Part shown: positions 1-5,934 of the stretch, piece by piece
Layout: each line of letters opens with the position of its first letter
Position numbering within the stretch: the stretch's first letter is position 1
Assembly: GCA_016296235.1 (NCBI GenBank)
Contig: JAEDJR010000056.1
Coordinates: 1-11,223 of the forward strand
Length of the DNA stretch: 11,223 bases
Origin: Oscillospiraceae bacterium
GTDB lineage: Bacteria; Bacillota; Clostridia; Oscillospirales; Oscillospiraceae
Direction of reading: 5' to 3'
Made by a program: the position numbers and the translations under genes
Notes under the pieces: model-generated
What the model was told of the DNA's origin: nothing
Database searches by the model: none
Seen by the model: the letters and a program-made list of their open reading frames with translations, nothing else

Positions 1-999
1 GGTATTCTGCAGTCCATTTTTGAATACCAGACCATGATCTGCGAGCTGACCGGCATGGACGTGAGCAACGCCTCTGTCTACGACGGCGCCACGGCAGCAG
101 CTGAGGCTGCCGCCATGTGCCGAGACCGGAAGCGCCGCGTGACGCTGATCTCCGCCGCGGCCCATCCCGATACCATCAACACCGTGCGCACCTATTGCTT
201 CGGCACCAACGATGAGCTGCGCGTGGTGCCCGCAAAAGACGGAAAAACCGATCTGGAAGCCCTGAAGCAGCTGCTGACCGACGACGTGGCCTCCGTGTAT
301 ATCCAGCAGCCCAACTTCAACGGCCTCTTTGAGGACGCGGAAGCCATCGGCCAGGCGGCCCATGCCGCAGGCGCCATGTTCGTCATGGGCTGCAATCCCA
401 TTGCCCTGGCCATCATGAAGACGCCGGCGGAATGCGGTGCAGATGTGGCCGTGGGCGAGGCGCAGCCTCTGGGCCTGCCCCTGGGCTACGGCGGCCCGTA
501 CCTGGGCTTTATGGCCACAACCACCAAGCATATGCGCAAGCTGCCCGGCCGCATTGTGGGCCAGACCGTGGACGACAAGGGCCAGACGGCCTATGTCCTG
601 GCGCTCCAGGCCCGGGAACAGCACATCCGCCGCGAGAAGGCCAGCAGCAATATCTGCTCCAACGAAGCCCTCTGTGCGCTGACTGCCAGCGTGTATATGG
701 CGGCCATGGGACCCGACGGTATGGCCGAGGCCGCCACCCAGTCCATGTCCAAGGCCCACTATCTGGCCAAGGGCCTGTGCAGTATCCCCGGCATTTCCAT
801 GAAATATGACGGCGCGTATTTCCATGAATTCGTTGTGGAAATGCCCAAGGCCGATGAGGCGCTGAAGGCGCTGGAAGACGCCGGAATCCTGGGCGGTCTG
901 CCCGTGGAGGGCGGCGTTCTGTGGTGCGCCACCGAAAAGGCATCCAAGGCTGACCTCGACAGAGCCATCGCCATCGTGAAGGAGGTGTGCACGAAATGA
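1..999 (+). CDS. gcvPA: Glycine dehydrogenase (decarboxylating) subunit 1, 5'-truncated by the window
   Basis: This is the N-terminal-half subunit of the P-protein of the cytoplasmic glycine cleavage system. With GcvPB it decarboxylates glycine and passes the aminomethyl group to lipoyl-GcvH. The reading frame is open from base 1 (GILQSIFEYQTMICELTGMD), so the gene begins before the window; 332 residues are visible, and roughly 110 are missing if it has the usual size of about 440-450 residues. Family hallmarks are the FEYQTMICELTGMD and NASVYDGATAAAEA blocks, YIQQPNFNGLFED, and the GLPLGYGGPYLGF and QAREQHIRREKASSNICSN stretches typical of this subunit. As expected for subunit 1, there is no PLP-binding lysine motif; that lies in GcvPB. 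Its TGA overlaps the ATG of gcvPB (ATGA), so translation of the two subunits is probably coupled. Confidence 0.96.
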   Translation, partial: GILQSIFEYQTMICELTGMDVSNASVYDGATAAAEAAAMCRDRKRRVTLISAAAHPDTINTVRTYCFGTNDELRVVPAKDGKTDLEALKQLLTDDVASVYIQQPNFNGLFEDAEAIGQAAHAAGAMFVMGCNPIALAIMKTPAECGADVAVGEAQPLGLPLGYGGPYLGFMATTTKHMRKLPGRIVGQTVDDKGQTAYVLALQAREQHIRREKASSNICSNEALCALTASVYMAAMGPDGMAEAATQSMSKAHYLAKGLCSIPGISMKYDGAYFHEFVVEMPKADEALKALEDAGILGGLPVEGGVLWCATEKASKADLDRAIAIVKEVCTK

Positions 1000-2399
1000 A
1001 GCTGATTTTTGAAAAGAGCATTCCCGGCCGCAAGATGACGCTTCTGCCCGCCTGCGATGTGGAAACCGTCGAACTGCCCGCCGGTCTGCGGCGTGCCGGC
1101 GCTCCGGCCCTGCCTGAAATGAGCGAGACCGACCTGTCCCGCCACTACACCGAGCTGAACCAGCATGTCCACGGCGTCAACTGCGGCTTCTACCCCCTTG
1201 GCTCGTGCACCATGAAGTATAATCCCCGCATCGATGAGGAAATGGCCGCTCTGCCCGGCTTCACCGGCATTCATCCCCTTGCACCCGCAAGTGCGGCCGA
1301 GGGCTGCCGTGAAGTGATCGATACCGCTGAAAAGTACCTGTGCGAAGTGTTCGGCATGGACAAATGCACCTTCCAGCCCGCAGCAGGCGCCCATGGCGAA
1401 TTTACCGGTGTGCTGCTCATAAAGCAGTACCACATTTCCCGGGGCGACACCAAGCGTACCAAGATCATCGTTCCCGATTCCGCCCACGGCACCAATCCCG
1501 CCACGGCGCACATGTGCGGCTACGATGTGGTGAACATCCCCTCGGCGCCCAACGGCTGTGTTGATCTGGACGCGCTGAAGGCCGTCCTGGGCGACGACAC
1601 CGCGGGCCTGATGCTCACGAACCCCAACACCGTCGGCATCTTCGATGAGAACATCCTTGAGATCACCCGTCTGGTGCACGAGGCCGGCGGCCTGTGCTAC
1701 TACGACGGCGCCAACCTCAACGCCGTTATGGGCGTGGTTCGTCCCGGCGACATGGGCTTCGACTGCATCCACTCCAACCTGCACAAGACCTTTGCCACGC
1801 CCCACGGCGGCGGCGGCCCCGGCGCAGGAGCAGTGGGCTGCAAGGCCCATCTGGCACAGTTCCTGCCCAAGTCTGCCCTGATGGACGGCGAGGGACATAT
1901 TCAGGTTCGCGCCTTTGCGGGCAACTTCCTGGTTGTGCTTCGCGCCTTGACTTACATCATGACACTGGGCCGTGAAGGCATCCCCGAGGCGGCGCAGAAT
2001 GCCGTTCTGAATGCCAACTATCTGATGCAGAAGATCAAGGGCACATTTGTTCCCGCCTTCGACCGCATCTGCATGCACGAATTTGTCCTGGATCTGAGCG
2101 AGTTCAAGAAGCAGACCGGCGTGTCCGCCCTGGACGTTGCCAAAACCCTCATTGACTATGGCATGCATCCGCCCACGATGTACTTCCCCCTGATCGTCCA
2201 CGAGGCTCTGATGCTGGAGCCGACCGAGACCGAAAGCCGCGAAACCCTCGATTGGGCGGCGGATGTATTCCGTCAGCTCTTCGAACTGGCGCATCAGGAT
2301 CCGGAGTATATGCACCATGCGCCTCACAACGCGCAGATTGGCCGTCCCGATGAGGTCCGTGCCACCAGAACACCCGTTGTGCGCTGGGTAAAGGCTTGA
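996..2399 (+). CDS. gcvPB: Glycine dehydrogenase (decarboxylating) subunit 2
   Basis: This is the PLP-carrying half of the two-subunit glycine decarboxylase, 467 residues, a normal length. The cofactor lysine sits in SNLHKTFATPHGGGGPGAG (Lys about residue 264). Other hallmarks are HGVNCGFYPLGSCTMKYNP near residues 55-75, PDSAHGTNPATAHMCGYDVV, and FDENILEITRLVHEAGG. The ATG at 996 is preferred because AGGAGG at 980-985 lies 10 bases upstream; an in-frame GTG at 987 touches that site and is too close. The ATG overlaps the gcvPA stop. The product forms a heterotetramer with GcvPA and supplies methylene-THF through GcvT and GcvH, neither of which is in view. metV follows after 85 bases. Confidence 0.96.
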   Translation: MKLIFEKSIPGRKMTLLPACDVETVELPAGLRRAGAPALPEMSETDLSRHYTELNQHVHGVNCGFYPLGSCTMKYNPRIDEEMAALPGFTGIHPLAPASAAEGCREVIDTAEKYLCEVFGMDKCTFQPAAGAHGEFTGVLLIKQYHISRGDTKRTKIIVPDSAHGTNPATAHMCGYDVVNIPSAPNGCVDLDALKAVLGDDTAGLMLTNPNTVGIFDENILEITRLVHEAGGLCYYDGANLNAVMGVVRPGDMGFDCIHSNLHKTFATPHGGGGPGAGAVGCKAHLAQFLPKSALMDGEGHIQVRAFAGNFLVVLRALTYIMTLGREGIPEAAQNAVLNANYLMQKIKGTFVPAFDRICMHEFVLDLSEFKKQTGVSALDVAKTLIDYGMHPPTMYFPLIVHEALMLEPTETESRETLDWAADVFRQLFELAHQDPEYMHHAPHNAQIGRPDEVRATRTPVVRWVKA

Positions 2400-2426
2400 T
2401 CCGGCGGCGATCACGCCAACAGGGAT

Positions 2427-2454
2427 CGGGACAGTCTCCGATGAGGCTGTCCCG
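2427..2454 (+). other. Strong intergenic hairpin between gcvPB and metV
   Basis: The 12-base arms at 2427-2438 and 2443-2454 pair throughout, with a single T-G wobble, around a CGAT loop. No T-run follows (next bases CAACCGAAGAA), so it does not look like a standard intrinsic terminator. A partial attenuator, an mRNA processing site or a 3'-end stabiliser for the gcv message are all possible. The metV ribosome binding site lies about 18 bases further on. Confidence 0.6.
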
Positions 2455-2484
2455 CAACCGAAGAACGAGCAAGGAGAAGAAGCA

Positions 2485-3135
2485 ATGATTATTACCCAGA
2501 AAAAGCCCATTGAAGAGCTGCTCGCCATGCTGGAGGGCGTCACGAAAGTTGCCATCGTCGGCTGCGGCAGCTGCGCTTCTGCCTGCCAGACCGGCGGAGA
2601 ACCGGAGATTCAGGCCATGAAAACCCTTCTGGAGGCGCATGGCATGGAGGTGGTTGGCACCGCTCTTCCCGGTGAGTGCTGCCACAAGCTGCTGGTCAAA
2701 AAGGACACCAAGGCTTTGCGGGACTCCGGTGCGCAGGCCGTTGTTTGCCTGGCCTGCGGCGACGGAACGCAGACCGTGGCGGATAATCTGCTCCTTCCCG
2801 TCTATCCCGCGAACAACACCATGTTCCTGGGGCAGGTGGAGCGTGTGGGTATGTTCAACGAGTACTGCCGGATGTGCGGCGACTGCGTGCTCGGCTCCAC
2901 GGGCGGCATCTGTCCTGTGACGCAATGCGCCAAGAGCCTGGTCAACGGCCCGTGCGGCGGCCAGAGAAACGGCAAGTGCGAGGTCAATCCCGAAAACGAC
3001 TGCGCATGGATCAAAATCTACAACCGTCTGGTAGCCCTTGGGCAGGTGGAAAAGCTTGGACAGACCCGGAAGGATAAAGACTACGGAGACGTAAGCTATC
3101 CGCGCCACATCAATCTTCGGGAGAAAAAGGGCTGA
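2485..3135 (+). CDS. metV: MetV-like methylene-THF reductase partner protein (MTHFR C-terminal domain)
   Basis: This 216-residue cytoplasmic protein belongs to the MTHFR_C/MetV family, the small subunit that works with MetF in acetogens to reduce methylene-THF to methyl-THF. Fifteen cysteines are visible: C27xxC30xxxC34 (VGCGSCASACQTGG), C65-C66, C88xxC91, then a dense C-terminal set C128xxC131xxC134, C143, C148, C157, C165 and C173. Such clusters are candidate Fe-S or zinc ligands; which metal is bound cannot be read from the sequence. The start is supported by AAGGAGAAG upstream of ATG 2485. It follows gcvPB in the same direction and ends before a strong terminator, suggesting a shared operon that links glycine-derived C1 units to methyl-THF. 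Its usual neighbour metF is not adjacent; a metF lies at 10914. The name metV rests on pattern recognition of the family. Confidence 0.85.
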   Translation: MIITQKKPIEELLAMLEGVTKVAIVGCGSCASACQTGGEPEIQAMKTLLEAHGMEVVGTALPGECCHKLLVKKDTKALRDSGAQAVVCLACGDGTQTVADNLLLPVYPANNTMFLGQVERVGMFNEYCRMCGDCVLGSTGGICPVTQCAKSLVNGPCGGQRNGKCEVNPENDCAWIKIYNRLVALGQVEKLGQTRKDKDYGDVSYPRHINLREKKG

Positions 3136-3172
3136 TGAACTGACAGGAGCGGTTCAGCAGCCGGTCAGGAAA

Positions 3173-3214
3173 ACACGCCCCGCCGGATGATTTCCGGCGG
3201 GGCGTGTCGGTTTT
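3173..3214. terminator. Bidirectional intrinsic terminator between metV and the EamA gene
   Basis: A perfect 15-bp GC-rich stem (3173-3187 with 3193-3207) encloses a TGATT loop. TTTT at 3211-3214 follows on the plus strand, and AAAA at 3170-3173 provides TTTT for the minus strand. It lies between two convergent genes and should end both transcripts. Confidence 0.9.
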
Positions 3215-3224
3215 GGATTGCGGA

Positions 3225-4118
3225 TCAGGTTGCCGGCTGCTGTTTGCCCGGAAGCTGGGCCAGAATAACGCCGGTGAATACCAGGGCGCAGCCCAGAAGC
3301 TCCGGGCCGCTGAGGGCCTGGTGCAGCAGCAGCCAGCCAAAAATCACGGCGAATACGGATTCCAGGCTCATGAGCAGGGAAGCCACCGTGGGCTCCGTGT
3401 GGGCCTGACCGATGATCTGAAAGGTGTAGGCCACGCCGGAGGACAAAATGCCCGCGTAGCCGATGGGCAGCCAGCACTGGAGAATGGCATCCCAGTGGGG
3501 CTCCTCCAGGCAGGCCATGAACACCAGGGAGATGACGCCGCAGACAAAGAACTGGATGCAGCTCAGCCGCACGCCGTCCACCTGGGGGCTGACCCGGTCG
3601 ATGAGCAGAATGTGGAAGGTGAAGGCCACGGCGCAGCCGAGGGTCAGCAGTTCTCCTTTGCCGATGGTGAAATCCCGGCTGCCGCAGAGCAGATACAGGC
3701 CGGCCACCGCCAGGGCCACGCTGCCCCAGATCCAGGGCTTGACCTTCCGGTGGAACAGCAGCCCCGCAATGGGCACCAGAATGATGTACAGCGACGTGAT
3801 GAACCCGGATTTTCCGGCGGTGGTGTAGAGCAGGCCCAGCTGCTGCAGGGAGCAGGCGGCAAACAGCAGCACGCCGCAGCCAAGGCCGGACAGCAGCAGA
3901 AACTTCCGACCGGCAGGGGAGGCGGGCTTTTTCTCGTTGCCCCGGCGATCCAGCACGGCGATGACCGGCAGCAGCACGAGACTGCCCAAAAGGCACCGGC
4001 AGGCCTGGAACGTAAAGGGCTCCACATATTCCATGCCGACCGACTGCGCAACAAAAGCGGCGCCCCAGATCATGGCGCCCAACAACAGCATCAGATTTCC
4101 CGTGGTACGTTTTGACAT
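3225..4118 (-). CDS. EamA/DMT-superfamily membrane transporter
   Basis: This 297-residue integral membrane protein has two EamA (DUF6/RhaT-like) repeats and about ten hydrophobic segments. The first repeat starts with NLMLLLGAMIWGAAFVAQSVG near the N-terminus. The second includes GVAYTFQIIGQAHTEPTVASLLMSLESVFAVIFGWLLL, the usual signature of the C-terminal repeat. Such proteins are drug/metabolite exporters, and no substrate can be assigned here. The start at 4118 (MSKRTTGN) is preferred over longer in-frame versions because AGAGGG lies just upstream and a good promoter (4150-4178) would leave the longer starts untranscribed. It is a single-gene unit, divergent from the small gene at 4261 and convergent with metV. 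Confidence 0.9.
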   Translation of the reverse strand: MSKRTTGNLMLLLGAMIWGAAFVAQSVGMEYVEPFTFQACRCLLGSLVLLPVIAVLDRRGNEKKPASPAGRKFLLLSGLGCGVLLFAACSLQQLGLLYTTAGKSGFITSLYIILVPIAGLLFHRKVKPWIWGSVALAVAGLYLLCGSRDFTIGKGELLTLGCAVAFTFHILLIDRVSPQVDGVRLSCIQFFVCGVISLVFMACLEEPHWDAILQCWLPIGYAGILSSGVAYTFQIIGQAHTEPTVASLLMSLESVFAVIFGWLLLHQALSGPELLGCALVFTGVILAQLPGKQQPAT

Positions 4119-4149
4119 ATTGAATCCCTCTTTGACAAAATTCCATAAA

Positions 4150-4178
4150 ACTATACCACGTTGCATGAATGAAGTCAA
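4150..4178 (-). promoter_or_regulatory. Sigma-A-type promoter for the EamA gene
   Basis: Read on the minus strand, TTGACT (4173-4178), a 17-base spacer, and TATAGT (4150-4155). It is placed correctly for the start at 4118. Confidence 0.75.
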
Positions 4179-4210
4179 GGGCCGAAGCCCGTCCAATGCA
4201 GATTACGGCA

Positions 4211-4239
4211 TTGCGAAATCCGGTCAAATCCTGTATGAT
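4211..4239 (+). promoter_or_regulatory. Sigma-A-type promoter for the 88-residue hypothetical
   Basis: TTGCGA (4211-4216), 17 bases, TATGAT (4234-4239). The predicted start of transcription is just before AAAGGAGG (4246-4252), giving a very short leader to ATG 4261. It is divergent from the EamA promoter. Confidence 0.6.
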
Positions 4240-4260
4240 AGGTACAAAGGAGGAAGGCAG

Positions 4261-4527
4261 ATGGAACCGTTATTTATCCCGACCCTGCATACCTTTGAGA
4301 ACAACAATATCTTCACCGGAAGCTGGGGCGCCCTGCGATATAAGATTACGCCGTCCATCGTCATGGCCACGCCCAAGGAGGTCAATATGGCGGAGAGCAG
4401 CATGAAGGCGGAGTTCTGGCATGGGCCTTTCTGCTATGAGAAGAGCGAAATTGAAGGAGAGCGGGTCTTTCCTCTGAGCCCGGAAGGCCGCAGTGAGATG
4501 GAGCAATGGCTCAATGCGAACGCCTGA
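4261..4527 (+). CDS. Conserved hypothetical small protein (88 aa)
   Basis: This is a soluble 88-residue protein beginning MEPLFIPTLHTFENNNIFTG, with SIVMATPKEV near residue 40, then FWHGPFCYEKS and a C-terminal FPLSPEGRSEMEQWL. There is no signal peptide, membrane segment, cysteine cluster or catalytic motif that I can name. It resembles small conserved hypothetical proteins of Clostridia; I do not know their function. The start is well supported by AAAGGAGG with suitable spacing and by its own promoter. A much longer in-frame extension upstream (to 3937) runs antisense through the EamA gene and is not credible. The stop codon abuts the operator-like palindrome of the next transcription unit, and no terminator is visible after it. 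Confidence 0.8.
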   Translation: MEPLFIPTLHTFENNNIFTGSWGALRYKITPSIVMATPKEVNMAESSMKAEFWHGPFCYEKSEIEGERVFPLSPEGRSEMEQWLNANA

Positions 4528-4566
4528 TTTATCGTAAATCGATAAATAATAGTTGACATTCGATAA
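4527..4566 (+). promoter_or_regulatory. Operator-like palindrome and half-sites (TTATCG/CGATAA)
   Basis: ATTTATCG (4527-4534) and CGATAAAT (4540-4547) form an 8-bp inverted repeat around TAAAT. A third CGATAA half-site lies at 4561-4566, inside the spacer of the promoter, so the -35 box is bracketed by sites. Such spacing fits a small dimeric Cro/CI-type repressor; the obvious candidate is the regulator encoded at 5101. This is inference from layout. Confidence 0.6.
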
Positions 4567-4581
4567 TCAACCTGCTATACT
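4553..4581 (+). promoter_or_regulatory. Near-consensus sigma-A promoter for the DUF2975/HTH operon
   Basis: TTGACA (4553-4558), 17 bases, TATACT (4576-4581): a perfect -35 and a 5/6 -10. A small palindrome CCCAGA-ACGA-TCTGGG (4585-4600) sits at the predicted transcript start, next to the ribosome binding site GGGAGGT (4598-4604). Confidence 0.85.
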
Positions 4582-4610
4582 GAACCCAGAACGATCTGGG
4601 AGGTATTGGT

Positions 4611-5090
4611 ATGAAGCAAAAATCCCTGTCCAACTGGCTCAAGGGAGCAATTGTCTGTCTGGCCGTCGTTGGCATTCTGGTGTTTGGCGTTGTCATTCCC
4701 ATCTATGGCACGGAGCTTGCGGTGCAGAATCCCGAGAAAGCCCACTGCTTCTGGCCCTGGATGACCCTGATGCTCCTGGTGGCCGTGCCCTGCTATGCGG
4801 CCATGGTGTTCGGATGGAAGATTGCCGCCGATATTGGCCGGGACCGCTCCTTCTGTGAGGAAAACGCCCGGCGGATGCGGACGATTTCCAATCTGGCCTT
4901 TGGGGATGTGCTGCTGTTTTTCTGCGGCAACACCCTGCTGCTGGTTCTGAATATGAGCCATCCCGGCGTGTTCCTGCTGGCACTGCTGCCGGATCTGTTG
5001 GGTGTGGCCATCGCCGTCTGTGCCGCGGCCCTGTCCCATCTGATCTATAAGTCGGCCCGCCTGCAGTCGGACGCCGACCTGACCATCTGA
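4611..5090 (+). CDS. DUF2975 family membrane protein
   Basis: This 159-residue protein has four predicted membrane segments, about residues 10-33, 48-70, 92-115 and 118-146. The cytosolic loop IAADIGRDRSFCEENARRMR between segments 2 and 3 is the typical DUF2975 pattern (short DI...FxxENxxRLR-like block). Function is unknown; family members are commonly paired with a small helix-turn-helix regulator, as here. GGGAGGT lies 6 bases before ATG 4611. The stop is 10 bases before the ATG of the regulator gene, so the two form an operon driven by the strong promoter at 4553. Confidence 0.88.
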   Translation: MKQKSLSNWLKGAIVCLAVVGILVFGVVIPIYGTELAVQNPEKAHCFWPWMTLMLLVAVPCYAAMVFGWKIAADIGRDRSFCEENARRMRTISNLAFGDVLLFFCGNTLLLVLNMSHPGVFLLALLPDLLGVAIAVCAAALSHLIYKSARLQSDADLTI

Positions 5091-5100
5091 GGTGGCTGCC

Positions 5101-5325
5101 ATGATCGTCATGCGCATTGATGTCATGCTGGCCCGGCGGAAAATGTCCGTCACGGAGCTGGCGGAGAAGGTGGGCATCACCCTGGCAAACCTCTCCATTT
5201 TGAAAAACGGCAGGGCCAGGGCTCTGCGCCTGGAGACCCTGGATAAGCTCTGCAAGGCTCTGGACTGCCAGCCGGGGGACTTGCTGGAGTTCGTGGATGG
5301 GGATGTATCGGAAACCGTGTCATAA
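5101..5325 (+). CDS. Small Cro/CI-family HTH transcriptional regulator (YozG-like)
   Basis: This is a 74-residue protein that is essentially one HTH_3/XRE DNA-binding domain. MSVTELAEKVGITLANLSIL (residues 15-34) holds the helix-turn-helix, followed by the usual LETLDKLCKALDCQPGDLLE tail. The start at ATG 5101 is used because AGGTGG (5090-5095) lies at correct spacing; an in-frame GTG at 5092 would sit on that site. It is co-transcribed with the DUF2975 gene and probably controls this operon through the TTATCG/CGATAA sites at 4527-4566. It has no ligand-binding domain, so any signal would have to come from a partner, possibly the membrane protein; that is inference. Confidence 0.88.
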   Translation: MIVMRIDVMLARRKMSVTELAEKVGITLANLSILKNGRARALRLETLDKLCKALDCQPGDLLEFVDGDVSETVS

Positions 5326-5328
5326 AGC

Positions 5329-5369
5329 ATGTGCGCAGCAAAACCTGAGTTTTGCTGCGCACATATTTT
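5329..5369. terminator. Intrinsic terminator after the HTH gene, shared with the opposing small gene
   Basis: A perfect 16-bp stem (5329-5344 with 5349-5364) with a CTGA loop is followed by TTTT (5366-5369) on the plus strand. It starts 3 bases after the regulator's stop. On the minus strand it lies just after the stop of the Asn/Gln-rich gene, followed by GCTTTATG, so it may also end that transcript. Confidence 0.88.
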
Positions 5370-5373
5370 GCGC

Positions 5374-5508
5374 TTACTTGCGGTTCTGGTTCTGCTGGTT
5401 GTTCTGCTGATTCTGCTGGTTCTGATTGCGGTTCTGGTTCTGCTGATTGTTCTGGTTCTGATTGCGGTTCTGATTCTGCTGCTGGTTCTGATTCTGATTG
5501 AAATTCAT
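5374..5508 (-). CDS. Asn/Gln-rich small protein (44 aa), predicted forespore-expressed
   Basis: The gene has 45 codons including TAA. The product has 19 Asn, 19 Gln, 3 Arg, 1 Lys, 1 Phe and the initiator Met, with no acidic residue (net charge about +4). It begins MNFNQNQNQQQNQN; the octapeptide NQNRNQNQ occurs at residues 12-19 and 24-31, and the protein ends NQNRK. Reality of the gene is supported by AGGAGG (5517-5522) exactly 8 bases before ATG, by a near-consensus sigma-G promoter at 5549-5578, and by a hairpin just past the stop. It is directly downstream of spoVAE on the same strand. I do not recognise a named family. Extreme Asn/Gln content recalls the gamma-type small acid-soluble spore proteins of Bacillus (SspE), thought to be an amino-acid store, but there is no GPR cleavage motif, and the protein is shorter and basic. 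A coat or core structural peptide is an alternative. Only the gene and likely timing are well supported; the role is open. Confidence 0.82.
   Translation of the reverse strand: MNFNQNQNQQQNQNRNQNQNNQQNQNRNQNQQNQQNNQQNQNRK
5380..5500 (-). repeat. Imperfect CAGAAY hexanucleotide tract within the Asn/Gln-rich gene
   Basis: On the minus strand the coding sequence is almost wholly CAG, AAC and AAT codons in alternation, with three CGC codons. Every Gln codon is CAG, while Asn uses both AAC and AAT. The result is a degenerate 3/6-base tandem repeat, a possible substrate for slippage or recombination and hence length variation between strains. Confidence 0.75.
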
Positions 5509-5548
5509 GAGCGTATCCTCCTGATTGTGGATTGTGGTACCGCGTGGT

Positions 5549-5578
5549 TAGTATGGCCCATCGGGCGGATTTCATTCA
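5549..5578 (-). promoter_or_regulatory. Sigma-G-type promoter for the Asn/Gln-rich gene
   Basis: Minus strand: TGAATG (5573-5578), 17-base spacer, CATACTA (5549-5555). This matches the known Bacillus sigma-G pattern (TGAATA-like -35, CATACTA-like -10); sigma-F overlaps in specificity. The first three bases of the -35 box are the TGA stop codon of spoVAE, so the promoter lies in the whole 67-base gap between the genes. Confidence 0.75.
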
Positions 5579-5932
5579 GGATTTGTCCTTGGGTTTGAAG
5601 AGCAGCGCCGCCAGCAGGCCGAAGAACACGGCTGCCGTAATACCGCCGGCCGTGGCCTTGAGGCCGCCTGTGACCGCGCCCAGAATGCCGTCCTCCCGGA
5701 CGGCCTCCTTTACGCCTTTTGCCAGGGTGTTGCCGAAGCCGGTCAGAGGCACCGTGGCGCCGGCGCCGCCCCAGTCCACCAGGGGCTGATAAAGGCCCAC
5801 AGCCCCCAGCACCACGCCGGCCACCACATACAAAACCAGAATCCGGGCCGGGGTCAGCTTGGTTTTGTCAATGAGAATTTGCCCGATGACGCATAAGGCG
5901 CCGCCCAGGAGAAATGCTTTCAGATAGTCCAT
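5576..5932 (-). CDS. spoVAE: Stage V sporulation protein AE (SpoVAE/SpoVAEB type)
   Basis: This 118-residue membrane protein of the SpoVA complex is known for moving Ca-dipicolinic acid into the forespore and releasing it in germination. It begins MDYLKAFLLGGALCVIGQIL and has several hydrophobic stretches, including LVLYVVAGVVLGAVGLYQPL and a C-terminal GITAAVFFGLLAALLF, before a charged KPKDKS end. GATVPLTGFGN and VKEAVREDGILGAVTGGLKA are typical of the family. Length agrees with the short form in Bacillus and Clostridia. ATG 5932 is chosen because AGGAGG lies 5 bases upstream, inside the last two codons of spoVAD. Only 2 bases separate the genes, so they form an operon with probable translational coupling. 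Confidence 0.95.
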   Translation of the reverse strand: MDYLKAFLLGGALCVIGQILIDKTKLTPARILVLYVVAGVVLGAVGLYQPLVDWGGAGATVPLTGFGNTLAKGVKEAVREDGILGAVTGGLKATAGGITAAVFFGLLAALLFKPKDKS

Positions 5933-5934
5933 GG

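Noticed and set aside
759..2555. 598-codon open frame on the minus strand
   Set aside because: It runs antisense through gcvPA and gcvPB, which are unmistakable. Its protein is low-complexity and matches no family; it is an effect of GC-rich codon bias.
2149..3108. 319-codon open frame on the minus strand
   Set aside because: It covers gcvPB and metV antisense, with no RBS or recognisable domain.
3204..4115. 303-codon open frame on the plus strand
   Set aside because: It is the antisense shadow of the EamA gene and is Gln/Gly-rich without motifs.
5374..5508. CRISPR-like or simple non-coding tandem repeat
   Set aside because: There is no unique spacer structure, and the tract is framed by a good promoter, RBS, ATG and stop with purely Gln/Asn/Arg codons.
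5329..5598. Hydrophobic 89-residue plus-strand frame (Leu/Val-rich) suggesting a membrane peptide
   Set aside because: The Leu/Val pattern is the complement of the CAG/AAC codons of the minus-strand gene. The frame starts inside a terminator hairpin and has no RBS.
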